NCBI RefSeq assembly: GCF_001579845.1
Contig: NZ_CP007440.1
Coordinates: forward strand, 1-64,000
Direction of reading: 5' to 3'
DNA: 64,000 nucleotides
Origin: Rhodoplanes sp. Z2-YC6860
GTDB taxonomy: Bacteria > Pseudomonadota > Alphaproteobacteria > Rhizobiales > Xanthobacteraceae
A model generated the notes under the pieces. That model ran no database searches. It worked only from the letters and a program-made list of their open reading frames with translations, and was not told the DNA's origin. Each line of letters opens with the position of its first letter. Positions within the stretch are counted from its first letter, which is position 1. Below are positions 20,552 through 29,671 of the stretch, in pieces. A program made the position numbers and the translations under genes.

Positions 20552-21451
20552 ATGATCCAGGCCCGACGCATCGGCCATGCCACCTTTGAGACCCCCGATC
20601 TCGACCGCGCCGTCGACTACTACAAGGAGATCACCGGCCTGGTGCTGGCCGAGCGCGAGCCCGGCCGCGCATTCCTCGCCTCCAAGCTCGGCCAGCTCGT
20701 GGTGCAGCTCGAAGAGGGCTCCAACGCCCAGTGCACCGGACTGTCGTTCGAGGTGGCGCCCGACTCCGACTTCGACGCGATGCGCCGCTCGCTGACCGAG
20801 CAGGGGATCGCGAGCGAGCTCGCAAACGACTCCGTGCCCGGCATCGGCCGGGTGCTGAAGTTCAAGGACCCCAAGGGCACCAACATCGAGCTGTTCTCGG
20901 AATGGAATTATCTCGGCAAGCACCATCAGGTGATCGGGGTGGGGCCCTACAAGCTCGGCCATGTCGCCTTCATCGTCGATGACGCGAAGAAAACCACCGA
21001 CTTCTACACGCAGGTGCTGGGCTTCCGCGTCTCCGACTGGGTCGAGGACTTCTTCTCGTTCCTGCGTTGCGGTCCAGACCACCACACCGTGAACTTTCTC
21101 ACCGGCAAGAAGACGCAGATGCACCACATCGCCTTTGAGGTGAAGGACTTCGCCCACATCCAGAACGCCTGCGAGCTGTTCGGGCAGAAGGAGATCCCGA
21201 TCATTTGGGGGCCGCTGCGCCACAGCGGTCCGGGGCACAACATCTCGACGTATCATCAGAATCCGGACAGCCACACGGTCGAGTTTTACACTGAGCTCGA
21301 CCAGATGAAGGACGAGACGCTCGGCTACTTCGAGCCGCGGCCGTGGCACCACGACACGCCGCAGCGGCCGAAGGTCTGGCGGAAGGGCAACAGCCGCGGT
21401 GGCTGGGGACCGCCGCCGACCGAGGCGTATCTGCGAAGTTCCAGAACGTGA
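20552..21451 (+). CDS. Two-domain VOC protein, extradiol (catechol 2,3-type) dioxygenase-like
   Basis: A 299-aa protein with two vicinal-oxygen-chelate domains, as in type I extradiol dioxygenases. The N-terminal domain begins RIGHATFETPDLDRAVDYYKEI; the C-terminal domain begins KLGHVAFIVDDAKKTTDFYTQVLG. The second domain keeps the metal-ligand pattern: His in KLGHVAF, His in MHHIAFEV, and Glu in HTVEFYTE. The start is ATG 20552 behind GGGAG; the open frame extends far upstream but that part is the antisense-like shadow of the dioxygenase gene. The substrate is unknown; a catechol-like ring is plausible from the cluster. Confidence 0.8.
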   Translation: MIQARRIGHATFETPDLDRAVDYYKEITGLVLAEREPGRAFLASKLGQLVVQLEEGSNAQCTGLSFEVAPDSDFDAMRRSLTEQGIASELANDSVPGIGRVLKFKDPKGTNIELFSEWNYLGKHHQVIGVGPYKLGHVAFIVDDAKKTTDFYTQVLGFRVSDWVEDFFSFLRCGPDHHTVNFLTGKKTQMHHIAFEVKDFAHIQNACELFGQKEIPIIWGPLRHSGPGHNISTYHQNPDSHTVEFYTELDQMKDETLGYFEPRPWHHDTPQRPKVWRKGNSRGGWGPPPTEAYLRSSRT

Positions 21452-21587
21452 CGTCGATGATAGCGTGACCGGCTCGCGCGCCAATTTCAGATATCAAACG
21501 TGATGGTTGGTCCAGATGACGTCACGCGGAGGCGATGCGAAGACCCTGTTGATGGCATCTGGATCTGATGTGCGCTTCCTAGCAGCA

Positions 21588-21601
21588 TTGATCTGAATCA
21601 A
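21588..21601. promoter_or_regulatory. FixK/FNR-type box upstream of the PhaC-like hydrolase
   Basis: TTGATCTGAATCAA has both half-sites perfect (TTGAT and ATCAA). It is centred 58 bp before ATG 21653. A class II start site 41-42 bp downstream would fall near 21636, which argues against the earlier start codons of the hydrolase gene. Confidence 0.75.
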
Positions 21602-21652
21602 AATGCGCGCCTCTGCTTGCGTTCAAATTGTTATATGGACGATTTTCGCGAG

Positions 21653-22792
21653 ATGTTCGCAGGCAAACAGCGGCGCGTTCAATCGACGAACAGTCGTTGG
21701 CTGCTGCCGTGGATTTGGCCGCTGATCGCGGGGGCTTCAATCAGCAGGACCGCGGCCGCAGGATTCGACACACTCGCCAAAAACTTGGCGACCGACGGCC
21801 AAGGGGCGCCGCAATCGAGTTCGGATTTTGATTGGGCTACAAGCCATCGATTGACGCTTGATTTGGCGTCCATGCGGTTGCGTGATTTTTCGCTGTCCCA
21901 AACCGGCCCGACGACCATCATCTGCGCGCCATTTGCGCTCCATGGCGCCACCGTTGCCGATTTTGCTCCGGGTCACAGCCTTGTGGAGCGTTTGCGTCGC
22001 GAAGGCATTCAGCGCCTTTTCGTAACGGACTGGCGCTCTGCCACTGCGGTCATGAAGGACTTCTCGATCGACACTTACCTCGCAGATCTCAACGTCGCAG
22101 TCGACGACTGCGGCGCGCCTGTAAACCTCGTCGGACTCTGCCAGGGCGGGTGGCTGGCCTTGGCTTACGCCGCGCGATTTCCCTGGAAGGTGGGGAAGCT
22201 GGTGCTGGCAGGTTCGCCGATTGATATCGCGGCCGGTTCTTCGCCTTTGTCGGAATTGGCCGCGACCACCCCGCTCTCGACCTTCCAGCAGTTGGTTGAG
22301 CTCGGCGAGGGGCGGATGCTCGGCCGTCATCTTTTGGCGGTTTGGGGTGCGTGGCTCGCGGGCCAGACGGACGCGAGCCATGTTCTGCAGAGCCCAGCCG
22401 AAGGCGTTTCAGACGAGCTCCAGCAGCGCTTCCAGCGTTGGTGCATGTCCGCGGTCGATCTGCCCGGTGCGTATTATCTCCAGGTCGTCCAGCGGGTGTT
22501 CAAGGAGAATCAGATCGCCCGCGGCCAATTCGTGGCGCTGGGGCGGCAGATCAGCCTCGCTGATATCCGGGTGCCGCTCGCACTTCTTGCGGCGACCTTC
22601 GACGAAATCGTCAATGAGCAGCAGATGTTCGCAGTCGCGCGCCTGGTCGGCACGGCCGCCGCAGACCTCATCGAGTTGAAAGAGCCTTGCGGACATTTGA
22701 GCCTCTTCATTGGCGCAAAGACCCTGGATCGGGCGTGGCCGCGGATCGCACGGTGGTTGAACCATGACAGCACATTGGCGCTGGCTTCATAG
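21653..22792 (+). CDS. PhaC-like alpha/beta hydrolase
   Basis: A 379-aa alpha/beta hydrolase resembling short PHA synthase or PHA depolymerase relatives. The nucleophile elbow is GLCQGG, with Cys in the place used by PHA synthases (G-x-C-x-G-G). Candidate Asp and His partners are in LAATFDEIVN and EPCGHLSLF near the end. It lacks the long N-terminal region of the true PhaC at 27514. In-frame starts also exist at 21617 (TTG) and 21635 (ATG); I prefer 21653 because the FixK-type box predicts a transcript start near 21636. No strong ribosome site marks any of them. Confidence 0.65.
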   Translation: MFAGKQRRVQSTNSRWLLPWIWPLIAGASISRTAAAGFDTLAKNLATDGQGAPQSSSDFDWATSHRLTLDLASMRLRDFSLSQTGPTTIICAPFALHGATVADFAPGHSLVERLRREGIQRLFVTDWRSATAVMKDFSIDTYLADLNVAVDDCGAPVNLVGLCQGGWLALAYAARFPWKVGKLVLAGSPIDIAAGSSPLSELAATTPLSTFQQLVELGEGRMLGRHLLAVWGAWLAGQTDASHVLQSPAEGVSDELQQRFQRWCMSAVDLPGAYYLQVVQRVFKENQIARGQFVALGRQISLADIRVPLALLAATFDEIVNEQQMFAVARLVGTAAADLIELKEPCGHLSLFIGAKTLDRAWPRIARWLNHDSTLALAS

Positions 22793-22800
22793 AGGATGAC

Positions 22801-22962
22801 ATGGATAGTCCGGAAAAGCCTCCGCTGTGCCCCAACTGCAAGGCGCCGATGCATCGGATTCGTGCGAATCCGCGTATGGGCGTCCTGGCCGAGCGGACCT
22901 ATGAATGCCGGATTTGCAAGATCACCGTCGTCGAGCCCTTGCAGCCGCCCGTCCAAGAATAA
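22801..22962 (+). CDS. Tiny zinc-ribbon protein
   Basis: A 53-aa ORF starting at ATG 22801 behind GAGGATG. It has two CxxC pairs (C10-P-N-C13 and C36-R-I-C39) spaced like a zinc ribbon, with a basic middle (HRIRANPR). It begins 8 bp after the PhaC-like hydrolase stop and is probably cotranscribed with it. Such ribbons bind nucleic acid or protein; the role here is unknown. Confidence 0.65.
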   Translation: MDSPEKPPLCPNCKAPMHRIRANPRMGVLAERTYECRICKITVVEPLQPPVQE

Positions 22963-22965
22963 CTG

Positions 22966-24039
22966 TCAGGATTTCTGATCGATATCGATGATCGCCACGG
23001 TGACCTCGATCACCTTGTCACTCCGTTTGACCTTGAGCGTAACTTCGCCACCCACCCCGATGCGTTCCAGCTCGTCGGTGAGATCGAAGACGCTCCGAAC
23101 CAGCCGGCCATTTGCGCCGATGATGATGTCGCCGGGTTTGCCGCTGGCATCCATTGGGCGAAGCTGAGCCTGCTCGGCAGGGGATCGTGCGTTGACACGA
23201 GCGATGATCACGCCCTCGATGCCCGCATCGATGGCGATGGCTTCCTTGGCCGGTACGATACCGATACCGGGTGTTGCGATCCGGCCGTCGCGGATCAGGA
23301 GCGGTACGATCCGTTTGACAACGTCAACCGGGATGGCGAAGCCGAACGAGGAACCGGTATCATTGACAGAGTAGGCGATGGTGTTGACGCCGATCAGACG
23401 TCCCGATGAATCGAGCAGCGGGCCTCCGGAATTGCCTGGATGAACCGCCGCATCGGTCTGGATGATGTTGGAGATCGACCGTCCTTCACCGGTCGGGAGC
23501 TGCCGCTTCAGCGAGCTGATGACACCCGCTGTCAACGACTGCTCCAGTCCGAAGGGACTGCCGATGGCGAATGCGGACTGGCCGACCTGGAGTTCGGTCG
23601 ACGAGCCGATGGCAATCGGCGTTGGTTGCGCGGGCGGCGTTTTGACGCGCAAGACCGCGAGGTCATAGTGCCGGGCGGAGCCGACGATGTGGGCATCGAG
23701 CTGTTGGCCGTTTGCCAGCCAGACAATCACCGCGTCCGCTTTGTCGAGCACGTGGGCATTGGTAACGACATGGCCCTCTGCATCCCAGAAGAAACCGGAC
23801 CCCATCTTGATCTGGGATTCGGCCGAGGCCTTGCCGTTGACGATCGTGGTGATCTGCACCACGGACGGCGATACGCGCGCGAATAATGCCACGATCGCCT
23901 GGTCGATCTGGCGCAGAATGTCGTTGGTCGCCTGTGACGAAGGCTGCGGCGGCTGCTCCTGGGCCTGGACCGGCAGAACCGCGGCCACGGCAATGAGCCC
24001 CGTCAAAAGCGCTGCGCGAACGAGACGGGGCGCCATCAT
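22966..24039 (-). CDS. Periplasmic trypsin-like serine protease with PDZ domain (DegP/HtrA family)
   Basis: A 357-aa envelope quality-control protease. It has a signal peptide (LLTGLIAVAAVLPVQAQ, cleavage near residue 27) and a trypsin-like domain with the catalytic triad His in VTNAHVLD, Asp in HYDLAVLRV and Ser in HPGNSGGPLL. A single C-terminal PDZ domain runs from about residue 255 with GVIIARVNARSPAEQAQ and GDIIIGANG. HtrA proteins of this type degrade or refold damaged periplasmic proteins. The gene lies 22 bp after the phasin gene on the same strand and may share its FixK-type promoter. Confidence 0.9.
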   Translation of the reverse strand: MMAPRLVRAALLTGLIAVAAVLPVQAQEQPPQPSSQATNDILRQIDQAIVALFARVSPSVVQITTIVNGKASAESQIKMGSGFFWDAEGHVVTNAHVLDKADAVIVWLANGQQLDAHIVGSARHYDLAVLRVKTPPAQPTPIAIGSSTELQVGQSAFAIGSPFGLEQSLTAGVISSLKRQLPTGEGRSISNIIQTDAAVHPGNSGGPLLDSSGRLIGVNTIAYSVNDTGSSFGFAIPVDVVKRIVPLLIRDGRIATPGIGIVPAKEAIAIDAGIEGVIIARVNARSPAEQAQLRPMDASGKPGDIIIGANGRLVRSVFDLTDELERIGVGGEVTLKVKRSDKVIEVTVAIIDIDQKS

Positions 24040-24061
24040 CAGTCTCCGCTCCGTTCTACTG

Positions 24062-24397
24062 TCAGCTTGACGCAGATGGGGTGAAGCCGTTGGAAAACGA
24101 TTTCGTCGCCGCCGTCATGCACCGCTGACAATCGTCGAGCAGACGCCTGCTTTCTTCCGACGCCAGAGCGAGCCGCTTTGCTGCGCATTCCTGGTAAGCG
24201 GTGACGAAATCGGGCAACGTGTGCGCCGACGCAAGATGGCTCATCAGCTCTGCGGTCACATTCAGTTGCGCCTGGGCCGCATCGACCCAATGCTGGCCGA
24301 CGGCGTTCAACTCCCGGAACAATGCGCTTTGGCCTGCCAGAATATTGCCAAAACCATTCTGCGCATGCTCGCCGGCGGAAGTATCGGACTTGGCCAT
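24062..24397 (-). CDS. Phasin-like granule-associated protein
   Basis: A 111-aa helical protein of phasin type: GFGNILAGQSALFRELNAVGQHWVDAAQAQ followed by AELMSHLASAHTLPDFVTAYQECAAKR. Phasins coat PHA granules and control their size. The start is ATG 24397 (MAKSDTSAG) with AAGGAG ahead of it; the longer open frame upstream overlaps the regulatory box and is not used. The FixK-type box 24453-24466 is centred 62 bp upstream. The PhaC gene is about 3 kb away on the same strand. Confidence 0.75.
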   Translation of the reverse strand: MAKSDTSAGEHAQNGFGNILAGQSALFRELNAVGQHWVDAAQAQLNVTAELMSHLASAHTLPDFVTAYQECAAKRLALASEESRRLLDDCQRCMTAATKSFSNGFTPSASS

Positions 24398-24452
24398 GAT
24401 CGTCTCCTTTGATGCATTTTTGGAAGCTTGCACCCTCCGAAGGGAACGATGT

Positions 24453-24466
24453 TTGATTGAGATCAA
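24453..24466. promoter_or_regulatory. FixK/FNR-type box upstream of the phasin gene
   Basis: TTGATTGAGATCAA has perfect TTGAT and ATCAA halves, centred 62 bp before the phasin start (24397). Confidence 0.75.
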
Positions 24467-24501
24467 ATCAGAGCTGCTCTCACTCCCACGACCCAGCTGG
24501 T

Positions 24502-24948
24502 CTATCGGTCTTTCGTGGTCTCCAGCAGAGCCCTCATGATGTCTTCCCGGGAAATCATTCCGACCAGCCGTTTTGCAGAATCCAGAACCGGGAAGCTGCG
24601 GGACTTCAGGCTCACCATCAGTTGCAGAACCCGCGGCAGCGGAGTTTCGGGGTCGACCGGAACCAGGGCTTCGGTCATCACATCCGCCACCGTGAGATTC
24701 ATCAAGTCGTCGAAGTGTGGCACCATCTGATGCGTGGTGAATGCAAAGGCGCGGATGAAATCGAATTTCGTGACAATACCAAGAATCCGGCTGGCTTCGA
24801 CGACCGGAAAGGCGTTGAAGTCATGCTTCTCAAAAAGCGTTTCGAGTTCGCGCAGCGTGATCTTGCGCTCCACTGTCCGCACCTTCGAGGTCATGTACTC
24901 GGCCGTTATGCAGGACAAGAAGCGGTACATCGTGGCGGTTGGGTTCAC
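24502..24948 (-). CDS. CBS-pair protein
   Basis: A 148-aa protein made of two CBS motifs: the first from VRTVERKITLRELETLFEKHDFNAFPVVE, the second from MTEALVPVDPETPLPRVLQLM. CBS pairs sense adenosine ligands and are common partners of transporters or stress proteins. It starts at GTG 24948, overlapping the stop of the MgtA-type ATPase gene by four bases, so it is translationally coupled to it. An internal ATG at 24930 is the alternative. Confidence 0.8.
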   Translation of the reverse strand: MNPTATMYRFLSCITAEYMTSKVRTVERKITLRELETLFEKHDFNAFPVVEASRILGIVTKFDFIRAFAFTTHQMVPHFDDLMNLTVADVMTEALVPVDPETPLPRVLQLMVSLKSRSFPVLDSAKRLVGMISREDIMRALLETTKDR

Positions 24949-27536
24949 GGCGGCATCCTTTCCGTTCGGATGAAGGGGGAGCGCGTCGCGAAGCTCTTCG
25001 CGGCTTCAGCGGCCAGCAGATACACCGCGGCAATGACGACAATGGCTGTCAGCAACGGCGCGGGCATGGCCGAAAAGCCGAAAAGCCCGCCAATAGGCGT
25101 GAGCGCGACCGCGATGGCGACCGCGAGCGCCCCCAGCGAACTCGCGGTCAGCACCCGGCTTGGCTCACCGGAAAGCAAGGGGCCGCTGGTCCTGATGATG
25201 AAAATCACCAGTATCTGCGTGGCCGTTGATTCGACGAACCATGCAGTCCGGAACTCCTCGGGCGAGGCGTGAAAAACCTCGATGAGGGTCACGAAGGTGG
25301 CAGCATCGAAAATCGACGAGAGCGCACCCATGACGAGCGTAAAACGCAAGATGCCGCCCATATCCCAAGCCTGAGGCTTGGCGATTTCGCGCTGCTCGAC
25401 GCGATCGAAGGGAATGCCGATTTCGGACAGATCGTAGAGGAAGTTGTTCAGCAGGATCTGCAGCGGCAGAAGCGGCAGGAACGGTAACACCAGCGAAGAC
25501 AACGCCACCGATAGCATGTTACCGAAGTTGGAGCTGGTGCCCATGCGAACGTACTTGAGAATGTTGGCAAAGGTCCGCCGGCCTTCCTCGACGCCGTCCG
25601 CCAGGACCCCAAGGTCCTGATCGAGCAGGATGATGTCTGCCGCGCTTCGCGCCACATCGGTCGCGCTTTCCACCGAAATCCCAATCTCCGCGGCCCGGAT
25701 GGCCGGCGCATCGTTCACGCCGTCGCCCAGGAAGCCCACGGTGTGTCCACGCAATTGCAGAGCGCGGATGATCCGGGTTTTCTGATCGGGTGAAACGCGA
25801 GCAAAAAGATCCGTGTCCTCGACCCGCGCCGCGAGCGCAGCGTCAGTCAATTCTGCGATTTCTGCTCCGGCCAAAAGCCCGTTCGCCGGAATCTTAAGCT
25901 CGCCAACGACGTGGCGAACGACCGCCTCGTGGTCGCCCGACACCACCTTGACCCGAACGCCGGCGTTGGCGAGCCGTCTGATCGCATCCGCGGCGCTCTG
26001 CTTCGGTGGATCGACGAAAACGCAGTATCCGGCAAACACCAGGTCGATCTCGTCCTCGACATGCAACTCGTGTTGGTCCGTTGGGATCGGCTTCCAGGCC
26101 ACGCCGAGCAGGCGATAGCCCTGGCTGGCCTGCTGCTCCTGCTGCCGGGTCAACTCCGCCCGACACCGCTCATCGAGCGGTTTGCTGCTGCCATCGCCAC
26201 GGTCGATCATCGATGACAAGGCAAGGATGCGCTCCGGCGCGCCCTTGACGATCAACATCCGTTCGCTGCCGCTTTCAGCGAGCACTGTCAGAGATCGGCG
26301 CTCGAAGTCGAACGGAACCTCGTCCAGTTTTTTCCAGGATTTGATGCGGCCGTCTTTACAATGTTCGACGACTGCCTGATCCAGCGGGCTGCGAATTCCG
26401 CTGCTAAAGCTGCTGTTGACCATCGCGAGCGTAAGCGTTCGATCGCTGGCGCGGCCGTCGGTGCCCGTGTGTTCAACAAGGGAAATGCGCGCCTCGGTCA
26501 GCGTGCCGGTCTTGTCAGTGCACAGCACATCCATGGCACCGAAGTCGTGAATGGCCGCCAGCCGCTTCACGATCACTGACCGCTTCGACATACGAATGGC
26601 ACCGCGCGATAATGTCACCGTCATGACCATCGGAAGCAGCTCCGGGGTCAGTCCGACGGCGAGGGCGACGGCAAACAAGAACGTTTCGAGCACCGGACGC
26701 CCGAAAGCCAGATGCACGAGCAGAACGAACAGCACCAGGAATACGGTCAGGCGCAGGATCAGCAGACCGAGTCGATGAATGCCGCGTACGAAGGCGCTGG
26801 TGGTCTGATCGGCTGCGAGCGCCGCGGCAATGCCGCCAAACCTCGTCGCTCGCCCGGTCGCAACGACGAGCATCATAGCCTCGCCGCTGACCAATGACGT
26901 GCCCGCGAAAAGCGCATTGAAAGCATCCGCGGGCGCCATGGCGTCGCAGGAGCCGGCGCGCTTCTCGGTCGGGAACGGCTCGCCGGTCATGAGAGCTTCG
27001 TTGGCATGGGCGTTGCGGCTGCTGATGACGATGCCGTCTGCCGGGACCAGGTCACCGGCGCGGAGCTCAACGACGTCGCCGGGCACCACTTGGTCGACCG
27101 GGATCGGGATGAACTTGCCGTCGCGGCGAACGTCGGCCCGAATGGCGACCGATCGCTTCAGGGCGTCGGCCGCCATCTCGGCGCGCTGCTCCTGGACCAC
27201 ATCGAGCGTGATCGACATGGTGATGACAATGAAGATGAGGCCGAAGCTTGCGACATCGCCGGTCGCTGCCGATATCGCCGCGGCCACAAGCAGGATAGCC
27301 ACGAGCGGTTCGGCAAACTTGCGGCCGATCTTCCAGAACAGCCGCTTGTGAGGAACGTCCGCAACGGTGTTAAGGCCGAATTCGGCAAGACGGCCGGCCG
27401 CCTCGCTTACGCTCAATCCAGATTCGCTGCTCTTGAGCCGTTCATAAAGAACGCACAGGGCCTGGCACCAAAACACGTCCCCATGGGGAGCGTGTGCCTC
27501 AGCTTTCGTCTGCTCAGTCCTGGAGAACGTATGCAC
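24945..27536 (-). CDS. P-type ATPase, Mg2+-importing MgtA/MgtB type
   Basis: An 863-aa P-type ATPase with N-terminal cation-ATPase domain, A-domain motif LMTGEPFP near residue 187, phosphorylation site CTDKTGTLTEA near residue 340, and the hinge GDGVNDAPAI near residue 614. The fourth transmembrane segment carries GLTPELLPMVMTVTLSRGA, the type III (MgtA) signature. It starts at GTG 27536, overlapping the phaC stop by about 20 bp; no nearby ATG exists. In the phaC-mgtA-CBS operon it would replenish cytoplasmic Mg2+ under the same control as PHA synthesis. Confidence 0.85.
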   Translation of the reverse strand: MHTFSRTEQTKAEAHAPHGDVFWCQALCVLYERLKSSESGLSVSEAAGRLAEFGLNTVADVPHKRLFWKIGRKFAEPLVAILLVAAAISAATGDVASFGLIFIVITMSITLDVVQEQRAEMAADALKRSVAIRADVRRDGKFIPIPVDQVVPGDVVELRAGDLVPADGIVISSRNAHANEALMTGEPFPTEKRAGSCDAMAPADAFNALFAGTSLVSGEAMMLVVATGRATRFGGIAAALAADQTTSAFVRGIHRLGLLILRLTVFLVLFVLLVHLAFGRPVLETFLFAVALAVGLTPELLPMVMTVTLSRGAIRMSKRSVIVKRLAAIHDFGAMDVLCTDKTGTLTEARISLVEHTGTDGRASDRTLTLAMVNSSFSSGIRSPLDQAVVEHCKDGRIKSWKKLDEVPFDFERRSLTVLAESGSERMLIVKGAPERILALSSMIDRGDGSSKPLDERCRAELTRQQEQQASQGYRLLGVAWKPIPTDQHELHVEDEIDLVFAGYCVFVDPPKQSAADAIRRLANAGVRVKVVSGDHEAVVRHVVGELKIPANGLLAGAEIAELTDAALAARVEDTDLFARVSPDQKTRIIRALQLRGHTVGFLGDGVNDAPAIRAAEIGISVESATDVARSAADIILLDQDLGVLADGVEEGRRTFANILKYVRMGTSSNFGNMLSVALSSLVLPFLPLLPLQILLNNFLYDLSEIGIPFDRVEQREIAKPQAWDMGGILRFTLVMGALSSIFDAATFVTLIEVFHASPEEFRTAWFVESTATQILVIFIIRTSGPLLSGEPSRVLTASSLGALAVAIAVALTPIGGLFGFSAMPAPLLTAIVVIAAVYLLAAEAAKSFATRSPFIRTERMPP

Positions 27537-29379
27537 CGGGGGCGTCCTGCAGGCTGTCCTGGTTTTGTCCGGGAACTCCCAGCGGAGGTGGCAGCGCAGA
27601 TGCGCCGGAGTGTTCTCGCAGCCAGCTCGCCCACTGGGGCCACCACGAGCCCTCTTTGCGCGGTGCGCGCATTAGATAGGTGTCAGGATCGATGTAGGCC
27701 TCGTCATGTTTGCTGCTCAGCACCTGAAAGCTGCGATCGGTGCGCCCGATTACCGAAACGATGCCGGCATTGTGGCCGCCGGTGGTGAGCAGATATGTGA
27801 TGCCGTTGCCGGTCTGAAGATGAATCTTGTAGGTCGAGCGCCACGGCGCGACATGATCCCAAACGGTACCGACTGCAAAGATAGGCGCGCGAATATCCGT
27901 CAGTACAACAGGTTGACCGCCGGCTCGGAAGCGACCCTCAGCCAAATCATTGTTGAAGAACAAGCGCCGCAGGTATTCCGAATGCATGCGGTAGGGCATT
28001 CGCGTCGCATCCGCGTTCCAGGCCATCAGATCGGTCATGGGTGCGCGTTCGCCCATGAGATATTCGTGGATCACCTTCGACCAGATCAGGTCGTTCGAGC
28101 GAAGAATCTGGAACGCGCCGGCCATCTGCTTGGCGTCGAGAAAGCCTTGCTCCCACATCATGTCTTCGAGGAAGGACAGCTGGCTTTCATTGATGAACAA
28201 CATCAGCTCGCCGGCTTCCGTGAAATCCGTCTGTGAGGCGAGCAGCGTGATCGATTTGAGGCGCTCGTCTCCGTCGCGCCCCATGGCGGCGGCCGTGATC
28301 GACAGCAGCGTTCCTCCCAGGCAATAGCCAACCGCGTGAATCTGGCGCTCCGGCATGACGGAGCTGATGTGATCCATCGCGGCCATGGGCCCCAACGTAC
28401 GGTAATCCTCCATGCCGAGGTCGCGGTCTTCAGGACCGGGATTTCGCCAGGAGATCATGAAGACCGTGAACCCTTGATCGACCAGGTACTTTACCAGCGA
28501 GTTCTTTGGCGACAGATCGAGGATATAGTACTTCATGATCCAGGCCGGCACGATCAGCACGGGCTCTGGATGGACCTGCGGAGTGGTCGGTGTGTACTGG
28601 ATCAGCTCGATCAGCCGGTTACGGTAGACGACCTTGCCCGGCGTCGCCGCGACATCACGTCCAACGACGAACCGCTCGGCTCCAATGGGCCGCTTGCCGC
28701 TCACGGCGCGCTCCCAGTCCTCGACGAAGTTGTGAAAGCCTCGAATGAGGTTCGCGCCACGCGTCTCGCGCGTGAATCGCAGGACTTCAGGGTTGGTCAG
28801 CGGCCAATTCGACGGAGAGATGACATCGAGCAGCTGCCGCGCGACGAATGAAACAATGTTCTCATGCTGCGTCGTGACGCCGCGAATGTCAGTCGTGGCG
28901 TTGTGCCACCACTGCTGCTGAAGCAGAAACGCCTGATGCAGCGCGTTGTAGGGCCATCTCTGCCAATCGGGGCCTGCGAAGCGGCGATCCTGCGGCAGCG
29001 GAAGGATACATGCCTCGGACGATCCGCGTTCCGTTGCGCAGCATCGCAGATAGCTGTTGAAGCGCAGCGCCTTTCGCGCGGCTTTGTCGATCAGCTGGAG
29101 CTGCTTGCCCGGCGAGAACGTCAGGTGCGTCGCCCAATCGAGGTATGCTTCGGTCAGAGCCGCAGGCGAAAGGCCCAGTGTGAAGCGCGCGGCGGCAGCA
29201 TGGAGCGAGCGGTCGATGATGTCAGAGAGCGCCGTGACGGAATAGGCATCTCGCTCGACGCCGAGGTTCGTCGAAACTGGTTGCGGCTTGGCACTGGCGG
29301 CCGCGCTGGATCGATTTGCGCCCGGCTCCCGCTTGGGCACGGGCTCAAGTGATGCAATCGCTGCGGTTTTGGTCTTCAT
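27514..29379 (-). CDS. phaC: Class I poly(3-hydroxyalkanoate) synthase
   Basis: A 621-aa PHA synthase that polymerises 3-hydroxyacyl-CoA into storage polyester. The catalytic Cys is C353 in the lipase-box-like GYCLGG, with Asp508 in TVWDHVAPW and His536 in TTGGHNAGI. The long N-terminal region (to about residue 230) and total length match class I enzymes. It heads an operon with the overlapping MgtA-type ATPase and CBS genes. The FixK-type box 29463-29476 is centred 90 bp upstream. Upstream hsp20 is terminated separately at 29543-29579. Confidence 0.92.
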   Translation of the reverse strand: MKTKTAAIASLEPVPKREPGANRSSAAASAKPQPVSTNLGVERDAYSVTALSDIIDRSLHAAAARFTLGLSPAALTEAYLDWATHLTFSPGKQLQLIDKAARKALRFNSYLRCCATERGSSEACILPLPQDRRFAGPDWQRWPYNALHQAFLLQQQWWHNATTDIRGVTTQHENIVSFVARQLLDVISPSNWPLTNPEVLRFTRETRGANLIRGFHNFVEDWERAVSGKRPIGAERFVVGRDVAATPGKVVYRNRLIELIQYTPTTPQVHPEPVLIVPAWIMKYYILDLSPKNSLVKYLVDQGFTVFMISWRNPGPEDRDLGMEDYRTLGPMAAMDHISSVMPERQIHAVGYCLGGTLLSITAAAMGRDGDERLKSITLLASQTDFTEAGELMLFINESQLSFLEDMMWEQGFLDAKQMAGAFQILRSNDLIWSKVIHEYLMGERAPMTDLMAWNADATRMPYRMHSEYLRRLFFNNDLAEGRFRAGGQPVVLTDIRAPIFAVGTVWDHVAPWRSTYKIHLQTGNGITYLLTTGGHNAGIVSVIGRTDRSFQVLSSKHDEAYIDPDTYLMRAPRKEGSWWPQWASWLREHSGASALPPPLGVPGQNQDSLQDAPGAYVLQD

Positions 29380-29462
29380 TCGGCCCTGGCTTTTTCACAG
29401 CTTTGACCAGAAGGTCGCGGCCTGTCGGCCCATGTTCTTTGCACGCTGCGCTCGTGCACCCG

Positions 29463-29476
29463 TTGACGCATATCAA
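29463..29476. promoter_or_regulatory. FixK/FNR-type box upstream of phaC
   Basis: TTGACGCATATCAA: one mismatch in the left half, perfect right half. The centre is 90 bp before the phaC start, somewhat further than the other boxes. Confidence 0.6.
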
Positions 29477-29542
29477 GCGAGGGCAATGTGCGGGGCTCAA
29501 AGCCCATGAAAGGTGTGCCGCTGAACCGCTTGTCGGCGGCTC

Positions 29543-29579
29543 AAAAAAGGCCCCGGCATTCGGGAAAAATGCCGGGGCT
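29543..29579 (-). terminator. Rho-independent terminator of hsp20 (minus strand)
   Basis: A 10-bp stem (CCCCGGCATT/AATGCCGGGG, arms 29551-29560 and 29568-29577) with a 7-nt loop. Read on the minus strand it is followed by CC and six T residues (the A-run 29543-29548). It lies about 95 bp after the hsp20 stop and separates it from phaC. Confidence 0.85.
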
Positions 29580-29671
29580 TTCGCCAAGCAAGGCAGGGGT
29601 GGGGTTGAGGTGTGCTTGGCTATCGCTGTCGTTGCCGCTCGGCCACGAACTGAATTACCTGTCCGCGCTCC

